Below, one piece after another: positions 1 to 6,515 of a stretch of 11,345 nt of DNA; the stretch's first letter is position 1; the number at the start of each line of letters is the position of its first letter. Source of the stretch: an uncultured Eubacterium sp. (GTDB taxonomy: Bacteria; Bacillota; Clostridia; Lachnospirales; Lachnospiraceae); contig CAJUHV010000074.1 in assembly GCA_910586445.1 (NCBI GenBank), forward strand, positions 8,435 through 19,779, written 5' to 3'. Both the position numbers and the translations under genes were made by a program. The notes under the pieces were generated by a model. The model made no database searches, had not been told where the DNA came from, and saw only the letters and a list, made by a program, of their open reading frames with translations.

Positions 1-1
1 A

Positions 2-1117
2 AAAGCCGGGTCAGCTGCAAAAGCAGAAAAAGATATAAAAAGCATAAGTCGAAAAAAGCAGAAAAAGAAGAAGCGAAAAACAAAAAATATAAAGCGTCAG
101 TTGGAGAAAAACGAGTTGGAGCAGCATAAAAAAGCAAAACTGAAAAAATATGTAAAGCTGGCAGGTAATGCACTTTCCGCATTATCTGTTATTTTCGTAT
201 TGGCAGCTTTCTGCCGCACGGATTTTGACTGGTCAGCAGTAAAGGACTGGAGGAGCTTTGCGTGCATATGCGTGCTTGGCATAGCGTTAAAGACATTTAC
301 CGTATATGTATCAGGCAGTGCGTGGTATCTATGGCTGGAGTTTTTTTCCGGGGAACGCTGCGGACGCATAAAACGGACAGAACGCATAAAAGCGCTGTGT
401 GTGTATGCAAAAGCAAATATCGGAAAATATCTGCCGGGCAATGTCATGCATTATGTGGAACGCAATCTGTTTGCCAAAGATCTGGATTTAACGCAGAAGC
501 AGATTGCGGCAGCGAGTGTGACCGAGGTGGCAACGCTTGTACTGGCAGCTTTTTTCATTGGAGTCGTCATGTCCTATTCCAGTCTTTTGGAGGCATTGGC
601 AGTGATTGGCAGGCAGCGGAATATCCGCCTTTTGTCTGCTGCACTGGCAGGTGCATGTGTTTTAGGCGCAGCAGCATTTGTGTTTGTAGTATGGTATATC
701 CGGCATAAAAAACAAAAGCAGATAAGCGGCAGTCCGGCAAAAACGCTGCACTTAGAAAAAAGCCGTTTTGTCAGCTTTGTGAAGGTTTTTTGCAGGGCTT
801 TTGCTGCTTATGCGGCGGTGCTTTTGATTCTCGGCTTTATCTATGTGCTTATATACTGGTATTGGGCAGGCATGCCGTCCTGGGAGCAGGCAGCTCAGAT
901 GATGGCAGCATATGTGACAGCGTGGGTGCTTGGCTTTATTGTGCCGGGAGCGCCGGGAGGCATCGGCGTGCGGGAGCTGGTGCTGACGCTGTTGTTGTCA
1001 CAGGCTGCCGGCGGAGAGCAGGCCGCAGCACTTGGAATACTGCATAGGGTGATTACGGTTATTGGGGATTTTGCGGCTTATGTGGCCAGGGGGTGCTTTC
1101 GTGTGGAAAATGTGTGA
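2..1117 (+). CDS. LPG_synthase_TM / UPF0104 family integral membrane protein (probable lipid or glycolipid flippase-like), 5' end uncertain
   Basis: This is a multi-pass membrane protein resembling the membrane domain of MprF-type lysylphosphatidylglycerol synthases (PF03706), without a soluble aminoacyl-transfer domain. Counting from the TTG at 101 (338 residues), hydrophobic segments lie near 18-38, 52-72, 138-160, 178-200, 228-254, 266-290 and 315-333. Two family signatures are visible: KYLPGNVMHYVERN at 109-122 and PGAPGGIGVRE at 282-292. Members often sit beside glycosyltransferases and are thought to move or help modify lipid-linked substrates; the substrate here is unknown. The frame has no stop back to base 2 and no ATG in the window. 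TTG at 101 is the only start candidate, and it lacks a clear ribosome binding site, so the true start may lie outside. The part before the first membrane segment is very lysine-rich. It may instead be untranslated, because purine-rich DNA stays open in several frames. The family call is secure; the start is not. Confidence 0.75.
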   Translation, partial: KAGSAAKAEKDIKSISRKKQKKKKRKTKNIKRQLEKNELEQHKKAKLKKYVKLAGNALSALSVIFVLAAFCRTDFDWSAVKDWRSFACICVLGIALKTFTVYVSGSAWYLWLEFFSGERCGRIKRTERIKALCVYAKANIGKYLPGNVMHYVERNLFAKDLDLTQKQIAAASVTEVATLVLAAFFIGVVMSYSSLLEALAVIGRQRNIRLLSAALAGACVLGAAAFVFVVWYIRHKKQKQISGSPAKTLHLEKSRFVSFVKVFCRAFAAYAAVLLILGFIYVLIYWYWAGMPSWEQAAQMMAAYVTAWVLGFIVPGAPGGIGVRELVLTLLLSQAAGGEQAAALGILHRVITVIGDFAAYVARGCFRVENV

Positions 1118-1144
1118 AGGTGTCAGCAGAAAGGGGCAGGGGCA

Positions 1145-2716
1145 ATGGGCATTTATGTAAATCCAGATAATACAGCATTTGAGATGTCACGGTTTTCGGA
1201 CATATATGTGGATAAGAGCATGCTGATTTCTAAAATGAATGCAGTGTACAGGACGGAAAAAAGGTATATTTGCGTGAGCAGGCCGCGTCGTTTCGGAAAG
1301 TCTATGGCTGCAAACATGCTCTTAGCGTATTATAGCTGTGGATGTGATTCAAAGGATTTATTTTCCGGCCTGCGCATAGAAAATGACAGGTCATATCAAA
1401 AGCATCTGAACAAGCATAATGTGATCCGGCTGGACATTCAGAAGTTTTTATTTCAGAAATCACATCTTAATATTTTTATTGACAAGATACAGGAAGTGGT
1501 TATAAAGGAGCTGCGGAAAGAATTTGGTGACTGTTTTGAAATTAATGAGTATGGTCTTCCCGGAGTATTGGAGCAGATTTATGGCCATACAAAAAAAGGA
1601 TTTATTTTTATTATAGATGAGTGGGACTGTGTGTTTCGTCTCGCAAAAGAACAAAAGGAGGTACAAGAAGCGTATCTTGGATTTCTGAGAGGTTTATTTA
1701 AGGGGCAGGATTATGTAGAGCTGGCATATATGACGGGGATACTTCCAATCAAAAAATATGGGGAGCATTCAGCAGTCAATATATTCAAAGAATATTCTAT
1801 GCTTGATACTGGCCGTCTGGCTGGCGATTTTGGTTTTACAGAACATGAGGTCTGCAGCCTTTGTGAAACCTACGGGGTAGATTATGCCGAGGCTGAGAAA
1901 TGGTATGACGGATACCTGCTTGGAGGCATGCATATCTATAATCCTATGGCGATTACAGAATTGATGGAAAGCGGAGAGTTTAAGAGCTATTGGACAGGCA
2001 CAGAAACATATGAAGCATTAAAAGTATATATCGACATGAACTTTGACGGATTAAAAGAAGCTGTTGCAGCTATGCTTGGAAATGCCCGATACAGAGTAAA
2101 TACACGTAAATTTCAAAATGACATGACATCGTTTCAGACGAAGGATGATGTGCTTACTCTTTTGGTTCATCTGGGATATTTATCCTGTGACAGGGCAGCG
2201 GGCGAAGTATTTATTCCAAATCAGGAAATTGCATACGAATTTTTAAATGCAGCAGATGGCTCTGGCTGGGATGGGCTTGTGAAGGCAGTGAACAGGTCGG
2301 CAGAGCTTCTCGAAAACACTTGGAAACTAAATGGCAGCGCTGTGGCAGAAGGCATAGCGATCGTTCATAATGAGACCGCATCCATGTTAAAATATAAGGA
2401 TGAAAATTCTTTGACATGTACTGTATTGATGGCTTATTATAGTGCCAAGATTTATTATGTCAATCCAGTTATGGAATTCCCGTCAGGAAAAGGTTTTGCG
2501 GATGTAGTATATCTGCCAAAAAGAAATGTGGATAAGCCTGCGCTGATCATAGAGCTGAAGTGGAATAAATCAGTACAGGGGGCAATTGCTCAGATTAAGG
2601 AAAAAGAATATTCTGCATGGCTTGAGGGCTATACGGGAGAGATACTTTTAGTTGGAATAAATTTTGACGAAAAAAAGGGTCATACATGTGTGATTGAAAA
2701 GCTTGTGAAGTTGTAA
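1145..2716 (+). CDS. Predicted AAA-ATPase with C-terminal PD-(D/E)XK nuclease-like domain
   Basis: The 523-residue protein has the two-domain layout of the PF09820 (AAA-ATPase-like) plus PF08011 (PDDEXK_9) family. The N-terminus carries the family marks MGIYVNP and YVDKS (21-25), a Walker A region SRPRRFGKS (45-53) and a Walker B strand FIFIIDEWD (153-161). It continues with MTGILPIKKYG (196-206) and WYDGY (253-257). The C-terminal part has GKGFADVVY with D453 and IIELKW with E470 and K472, matching the D...ExK nuclease core; E444 may be the upstream acidic residue. The active-site residues look intact. ATG 1145 is chosen because AAGGGG lies 8 bases upstream and the peptide start matches the family. 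The cellular role of this family is not established; nuclease activity is inferred only from the motif. It starts 27 bases after the upstream gene and looks more A+T-rich than its neighbours, with a decayed inverted paralogue just downstream. Acquisition by transfer or family expansion is likely. Confidence 0.88.
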   Translation: MGIYVNPDNTAFEMSRFSDIYVDKSMLISKMNAVYRTEKRYICVSRPRRFGKSMAANMLLAYYSCGCDSKDLFSGLRIENDRSYQKHLNKHNVIRLDIQKFLFQKSHLNIFIDKIQEVVIKELRKEFGDCFEINEYGLPGVLEQIYGHTKKGFIFIIDEWDCVFRLAKEQKEVQEAYLGFLRGLFKGQDYVELAYMTGILPIKKYGEHSAVNIFKEYSMLDTGRLAGDFGFTEHEVCSLCETYGVDYAEAEKWYDGYLLGGMHIYNPMAITELMESGEFKSYWTGTETYEALKVYIDMNFDGLKEAVAAMLGNARYRVNTRKFQNDMTSFQTKDDVLTLLVHLGYLSCDRAAGEVFIPNQEIAYEFLNAADGSGWDGLVKAVNRSAELLENTWKLNGSAVAEGIAIVHNETASMLKYKDENSLTCTVLMAYYSAKIYYVNPVMEFPSGKGFADVVYLPKRNVDKPALIIELKWNKSVQGAIAQIKEKEYSAWLEGYTGEILLVGINFDEKKGHTCVIEKLVKL

Positions 2717-2721
2717 ATAAA

Positions 2722-2765
2722 ATGCTGCCTCATACACTGAAATGTGCTTGAAAGGCAGTATTTTT
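2722..2765 (+). terminator. Probable Rho-independent terminator after the AAA-ATPase gene
   Basis: ATGCTGCCT (2722-2730) pairs with AGGCAGTAT (2753-2761) as a 9-bp stem with one G-T wobble. The right arm runs into five T residues (2761-2765). The loop is long, about 22 bases, but contains a short CAC/GTG pairing. The stem begins 5 bases after the stop codon at 2714-2716. Read on the minus strand it is followed by ATTTTATTT, so it might also act in the other direction. No folding energy was calculated. Confidence 0.6.
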
Positions 2766-2931
2766 GCTGCAAAGGATTTGCCAAAACGTCTGGGCGGCTG
2801 GAACAGGTCAGCATACGGCTGCTTTCCATAACTTCGTTTGTGTAGGCGATCAGCTCCGATTTATCTACATAAGTTTTTGTCTTTAAAACGGCTTGGAATG
2901 CATCTGATGGAGGATTCACATAAAATCCCAT
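2756..2931 (-). pseudogene. Decayed N-terminal fragment of a second PF09820-type AAA-ATPase gene
   Basis: On the minus strand, ATG at 2931-2929 begins MGFYVNPPSDAF and continues to YVDKS, matching the start of the intact AAA-ATPase at 1145. The frame then reads SRP and goes wrong at about 2791. Shifting by one base restores RRFGKSFAAKIL, the Walker A region, so one base appears to have been lost. Homology stops near 2756, after only about 59 residues of a roughly 520-residue family. By eye about 30 of 59 aligned positions match the intact copy, so this is a diverged paralogue and not a recent duplicate. A good ribosome binding site, AAAAGGAG, remains upstream of the ATG (minus strand, 2947-2940), and a weak promoter-like pair TTGTGC/TATTCT with 17-bp spacing can be traced further upstream. 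The remnant is frameshifted and truncated and should not give a working protein. Confidence 0.8.
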
Positions 2932-3010
2932 ATTATTTTGCTCCTTTTTGTTTAGCATGTCTTTAGAATAACATCAGGGAGTGCAGAGCACAAGAATTTC
3001 ACTCTTTTTC

Positions 3011-3039
3011 TTTACGAAATAGTATTGACATAGTATAAT
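3011..3039 (+). promoter_or_regulatory. Predicted sigma-A-type promoter for the DUF512-der-plsY-gpsA-fol operon
   Basis: A perfect -10 box TATAAT (3034-3039) lies 17 bases after TTTACG (3011-3016), which matches the -35 consensus at four of six positions. Transcription would begin near 3046, giving a leader of about 50 bases before the ATG at 3099. A TTGACA at 3025-3030 is only 3 bases from the -10 box and cannot serve as its -35. No operator or riboswitch-like structure was seen around it. Confidence 0.6.
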
Positions 3040-3086
3040 AGCCGTAAAAAGTGCAGATTCAGCACAGGATTTCAGAAATGGATAAA

Positions 3087-3095
3087 AGGGAAGGG
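3087..3095 (+). promoter_or_regulatory. Ribosome binding site that sets the DUF512 start
   Basis: AGGGAAGGG ends 3 bases before ATG 3099, and its first AGGG sits 8 bases away, the normal distance. The in-frame GTG 3051 and ATG 3078 have weaker or no such signal, and GTG 3051 lies almost on the predicted transcription start. This favours ATG 3099. Confidence 0.6.
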
Positions 3096-3098
3096 ACT

Positions 3099-4412
3099 AT
3101 GCAGAGCAGAGAGCATAAAATAACCCATATTGAACCAGGCAGCATTGCCGACGAACTGGAAATAAAGCCCGGAGATTATCTGCTGAGCGTAAACGGCGTG
3201 CAGATTGAAGATGTCTTTGATTATCATTATCAGCTCAATGAAGAATATGTTACGATAGTGACCAGAAGCCGGGACGGTGAAGAGTGGGAATATGAGATTG
3301 AAAAAGATTATGAGGATGATCTGGGTATCGAATTTGAAAACGGGCTGATGGACCAGTACCGTTCCTGTTCCAATAAATGTATATTTTGTTTTATAGACCA
3401 GATGCCGCCCGGCATGAGAGAGACATTGTATTTCAAGGATGATGATGCCAGGCTTTCTTTTCTGCAGGGCAATTATATTACGCTTACAAATATGAAGGAC
3501 AGGGACATTGACCGGATTATTACTTATAAACTGGCACCGGTGAATATTTCCGTACACACAATGGATGCTAAGCTGCGCTGTAAGATGCTGAATAACCGGT
3601 TTGCGGGAGAAGCGCTGAAAAAAATGCAGCGGCTTTACGAAGCGGGCATTGAAATGAACGGGCAGATTGTACTGTGCAAGGGCGTAAATGACAAAGAGGC
3701 GCTTGCATATAGTATAAAAGAGCTGACAAAGTACCTGCCTCATATGCGCAGTGTGTCTGTCGTGCCTGTGGGCCTGACAAAATACCGCAGCGGGCTGTAT
3801 CCGCTGGAGCCGTTTACAAAAGAAGAGGCAAAAGACGTGCTGCGTATGATTCGAAAATGGCAGGAGGCGTGCATGCAGCAGTGGGGGACACATTTTATCC
3901 ATGCTTCGGATGAGTGGTATCTGCTGGCAGAGGAAGATCTGCCGCCCGCGGATTGTTATGACGGCTATCTGCAGCTGGAAAACGGTGTCGGCATGCTGCG
4001 GCTGCTGCTGGAGGAATTTCATGAAGCGCTGCGGGCAGGACAACAAAAGACAGCCTGTGCAGGAAAAATATCCGCTGCTACCGGCATGCTGGCAGCGCCT
4101 TTTATAAAAAAGCTGGCAGAGGAATTTATGCAGCAGCATACAGAGCGCCAGATTGAAGTGTTTGCAGTCCGAAATGATTTTTTCGGCGAGCAGATTACTG
4201 TATCGGGGCTTTTGACCGGACAGGACCTGCTGCGGCAGCTAAAAGGCAGGGATCTGGGAGACACGCTTCTGCTGCCGTGCAGCCTTCTGCGCAGCGGGGA
4301 AGACCTGTTTTTGGATGATATGACGGTTGTGGAATTGAAAAATGCTTTACAAGTCAATATAGTTATTGTAAACTCTAACGGTCAGGATTTGTATGATGCG
4401 TTTATGGAATAA
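3099..4412 (+). CDS. DUF512 family protein with PDZ-like domain and radical-SAM-type Fe-S motif
   Basis: The 437-residue protein belongs to the DUF512 family (PF04459; related to TIGR03279), annotated as a putative Fe-S oxidoreductase with unknown substrate. Residues about 5-65 form a PDZ-like domain: ITHIEPGSIADELEIKPGDYL followed soon by VNGVQIEDV. C90, C94 and C97 (CSNKCIFC) give the CX3CX2C pattern of radical-SAM 4Fe-4S enzymes. Other conserved-looking blocks are SVHTMD (151-156), SAATGMLAAPF (325-335), FFGEQITVSGLLTGQD (361-376) and FLDDMT (404-409). ATG 3099 is preferred over GTG 3051 and ATG 3078 on ribosome-binding-site strength. It lies 40 bases upstream of der, an arrangement seen in other Clostridia, which hints at a role near ribosome assembly or RNA; this is inference only. 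The protein is probably cytoplasmic, since no signal peptide or membrane segment is visible. Family membership is certain, function is not. Confidence 0.9.
   Translation: MQSREHKITHIEPGSIADELEIKPGDYLLSVNGVQIEDVFDYHYQLNEEYVTIVTRSRDGEEWEYEIEKDYEDDLGIEFENGLMDQYRSCSNKCIFCFIDQMPPGMRETLYFKDDDARLSFLQGNYITLTNMKDRDIDRIITYKLAPVNISVHTMDAKLRCKMLNNRFAGEALKKMQRLYEAGIEMNGQIVLCKGVNDKEALAYSIKELTKYLPHMRSVSVVPVGLTKYRSGLYPLEPFTKEEAKDVLRMIRKWQEACMQQWGTHFIHASDEWYLLAEEDLPPADCYDGYLQLENGVGMLRLLLEEFHEALRAGQQKTACAGKISAATGMLAAPFIKKLAEEFMQQHTERQIEVFAVRNDFFGEQITVSGLLTGQDLLRQLKGRDLGDTLLLPCSLLRSGEDLFLDDMTVVELKNALQVNIVIVNSNGQDLYDAFME
4335..4363 (+). promoter_or_regulatory. Candidate internal promoter for der
   Basis: TTGAAA (4335-4340) and TATAGT (4358-4363) each match consensus at five of six positions and are separated by exactly 17 bases. 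The site lies inside the last codons of the DUF512 gene and would start RNA near 4370, about 83 bases before der. It could give der, plsY and gpsA expression independent of the upstream promoter. Chance matches inside A+T-rich coding DNA are common, so this is tentative. Confidence 0.42.
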
Positions 4413-4452
4413 ATTTTTTATACAGTATTTTAATCAGAATAGGAGATAAAAG

Positions 4453-5781
4453 ATGAGCAGACCAATCGTAGCAATTGTAGGACGTCCAAATGTAGGAAAA
4501 TCTACGCTGTTTAATGTGCTCGCAGGTTCACGTATTTCGATTGTACAGGATACGCCGGGAGTTACGAGGGACAGAATCTATGCAGATGTGTCTTGGACTG
4601 ATAAAGATTTTACAATTATTGATACCGGCGGCATTGAGCCGGACAGCAAGGATATTATTTTATCACAGATGCGTGAGCAGGCCCAGATTGCAATCGATAC
4701 GGCGGATGTGATCATTATGATTGCAGATGTCCGCCAGGGGCTTGTGGATGCGGATGCAAAAGTAGCAGATATGCTCCGCAGGTCGAATAAGCCGGTCGTC
4801 CTCGTCGTGAATAAAGTAGATAACTTTCAGAAATTTATGATGGATGTGTACGAGTTTTATAATCTGGGACTGGGAGAACCTGTGCCGATTTCTGCTTCGT
4901 CCAAGCTGGGCCTTGGCGATATGCTGGATGAGGTGATCCAATATTTTCCAAAGGACATCCAGACACAGGAAGAGGATGAGCGCCCTAAGATCGCAATTGT
5001 CGGGAAACCGAATACGGGCAAATCCTCACTTGTAAACAAGCTCTGCGGCCGCGACCGTGTGATTGTATCAGATATTGCGGGGACGACAAGGGATGCGGTA
5101 GACACGGAAGTAAAATACAACGGCCAGGAGTATGTCTTTATCGATACCGCGGGCATACGGCGCAAGAACAAGATCAAAGAAGAAATTGAACGCTATAGTA
5201 TTATCCGTGCAGTGACTGCGGTAGAGCGTGCGGATGTGGTGATCATTTTGATTGACGGCGTGGAAGGCGTGACGGAGCAGGATGCAAAAATAGCAGGAAT
5301 TGCGCATGACCGCGGCAAAGGGATTATTATCGCGGTCAATAAGTGGGATATTGTAGAAAAAGACGATAAGACTGTATACCGTCAGAGTGAGAGAATCCGG
5401 CAGGTGCTCAGCTTTATGCAGTATGCGGAGATTATGTTTATATCTGCAAAGACCGGGCAGCGTCTGAATAAAGTGTTTGACATGATCGATCTGGTCATCC
5501 AGAATAATTCTATGCGCGTGGCTACCGGCGTGCTGAATGAGATTATGGCAGAAGCAGTTGCGATGCAGCAGCCTCCGTATGATAAGGGCAAGCGTCTGAA
5601 GCTGTATTATATTACGCAGGTGAGCGTAAAACCGCCTACATTTGTTATTTTTGTCAACGATAAGCAGCTGATGCATTTTTCTTATACGCGGTATATTGAA
5701 AACCGTATCCGGGATGCGTTCGGCTTTCGCGGGACAGCGCTCAAATTTATTATAAGGGAGCGCAAGGAGGGCAAAAAATGA
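4453..5781 (+). CDS. der: Ribosome biogenesis GTPase Der (EngA)
   Basis: Der is a tandem-GTPase factor needed for late assembly of the 50S ribosomal subunit. Two full G domains and a C-terminal KH-like domain are visible in 442 residues, the normal length. The first has GRPNVGKS (10-17), DTPGVTRD (33-40), DTGG (57-60) and NKVD (120-123). The second has GKPNTGKS (184-191), DTAG (231-234) and NKWD (296-299), with SAK at 331-333. The KH-like part spans roughly 355-438. The linker between the G domains is acidic (TQEEDE, 171-176). The start is fixed by AGGAG (4441-4445), 7 bases before the ATG, and by MSRPIVAIVG. The last bases overlap plsY by an ATGA, implying translational coupling. All key nucleotide-binding residues are present. 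Confidence 0.98.
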   Translation: MSRPIVAIVGRPNVGKSTLFNVLAGSRISIVQDTPGVTRDRIYADVSWTDKDFTIIDTGGIEPDSKDIILSQMREQAQIAIDTADVIIMIADVRQGLVDADAKVADMLRRSNKPVVLVVNKVDNFQKFMMDVYEFYNLGLGEPVPISASSKLGLGDMLDEVIQYFPKDIQTQEEDERPKIAIVGKPNTGKSSLVNKLCGRDRVIVSDIAGTTRDAVDTEVKYNGQEYVFIDTAGIRRKNKIKEEIERYSIIRAVTAVERADVVIILIDGVEGVTEQDAKIAGIAHDRGKGIIIAVNKWDIVEKDDKTVYRQSERIRQVLSFMQYAEIMFISAKTGQRLNKVFDMIDLVIQNNSMRVATGVLNEIMAEAVAMQQPPYDKGKRLKLYYITQVSVKPPTFVIFVNDKQLMHFSYTRYIENRIRDAFGFRGTALKFIIRERKEGKK

Positions 5782-6407
5782 CAGGAGCGAGGTTGATTTC
5801 CATAGTCATTGGCTACTTGTTTGGATTGTTCACAACAGGATATTTCTATGCAAAGCACGTAAATGTAGATATACGTTCCATGGGCAGCGGAAATATCGGT
5901 ACGACAAATACGTTCCGTACGCTTGGCAGGAAAGCAGGTATTATTGTGTTTTTGGGTGACGGCTTCAAAGGCGTGTTTGCCGTACTGCTGGTATGGCTGC
6001 TGTTTCATAATAAATTTCCGCAGGATGTCAAGATCCTGGAGGCGTATGCCGGGCTTGGAGCAGTGCTGGGACATAACTTTCCGGTTCATTTAAAATTTAA
6101 GGGCGGAAAGGGAATTGCAACGACTGCTGGCATGATGCTGGCATTCTGCCCATGGGCGGTTCCAGTGTGCATGGTGCTGTTCGGGCTGAGTGTGTTTGTA
6201 AAAAGGTATGTGTCGGTCGGATCGCTGCTTGTCTGTCTGGGATTTTTCGTACAGACGGTCGTGTTTGGGCAGAACGGGATGCTGGGAGCGCCGCCGCAGG
6301 CACGGACAGAGATTTATATTGTCGTAGGCTTCGTCTGCCTGCTCGGAGTCATCAGGCACCAGTCTAATATTAAGCGGCTGCTGCATGGTACGGAAAATAA
6401 GGTATAA
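5778..6407 (+). CDS. plsY: Acyl-phosphate:glycerol-3-phosphate acyltransferase PlsY
   Basis: PlsY is an integral membrane enzyme that transfers an acyl group from acyl-phosphate to glycerol 3-phosphate, making lysophosphatidic acid, the first step of phospholipid synthesis in most Firmicutes. The 209-residue protein is hydrophobic throughout and carries the three family motifs: SGNIGTTN with R47 (37-47), GHNFPVHLKFKGGKGIAT (98-115) and YVSVGS (144-149). The C-terminal RHQSNIKRLLHG is also typical. The start overlaps the der stop (ATGA), with a strong AAGGAGG (5764-5770) 7 bases upstream. The next gene, gpsA, supplies its substrate glycerol 3-phosphate, so the pair forms a functional unit. Confidence 0.97.
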   Translation: MTGARLISIVIGYLFGLFTTGYFYAKHVNVDIRSMGSGNIGTTNTFRTLGRKAGIIVFLGDGFKGVFAVLLVWLLFHNKFPQDVKILEAYAGLGAVLGHNFPVHLKFKGGKGIATTAGMMLAFCPWAVPVCMVLFGLSVFVKRYVSVGSLLVCLGFFVQTVVFGQNGMLGAPPQARTEIYIVVGFVCLLGVIRHQSNIKRLLHGTENKV

Positions 6408-6467
6408 CAACTGTTTGAAAAATTGAGTATATTGTTTACAAGAAAAGCAGAACATATGCATAAAGCT

Positions 6468-6487
6468 CTGCCTGGAGGATCAGGCAG
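6468..6487 (+). other. Small perfect hairpin in the plsY-gpsA gap
   Basis: CTGCCTG (6468-6474) and CAGGCAG (6481-6487) can form a 7-bp perfect stem around the six-base loop GAGGAT. It lies 9 bases before the gpsA ribosome binding site. No T-run follows, so it is not an intrinsic terminator. It may be an RNA processing or stability element between the two genes, or chance. Confidence 0.35.
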
Positions 6488-6496
6488 TAAAATTGC

Positions 6497-6506
6497 AGGA
6501 AGGAAG
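6497..6506 (+). promoter_or_regulatory. gpsA: Ribosome binding site that sets the gpsA start
   Basis: AGGAAGGAAG ends 9 bases before ATG 6516. The open frame extends back to a TTG at 6423, but this purine-rich site and the family-typical first residues MAKLGMIGAGSWG support 6516. Confidence 0.6.
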
Positions 6507-6515
6507 TCAGGTTTT

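Noticed and set aside
262..708. Plus-strand frame of 148 residues inside the membrane-protein gene
   Set aside because: It overlaps conserved family motifs in the true frame, and its own product is Cys-rich without any domain.
2..1117. Calling the first gene MprF (lysylphosphatidylglycerol synthase)
   Set aside because: Only the membrane part is present. The C-terminal soluble aminoacyl-transfer domain needed for that activity is missing.
3025..3039. TTGACA plus TATAAT read as a perfect promoter
   Set aside because: The two hexamers are only 3 bases apart, which RNA polymerase cannot use. TTTACG at 3011-3016 has the right spacing.
3072..4139. Long minus-strand open frame (355 residues) opposite the DUF512 gene
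   Set aside because: It lies wholly antisense to a well-supported gene, has no recognised motif, and is rich in residues expected from reading the opposite strand. It is a shadow frame.
5068..5676. Minus-strand open frame (202 residues) opposite der
   Set aside because: It is antisense to the second G domain and KH-like region of Der and has no motif of its own.
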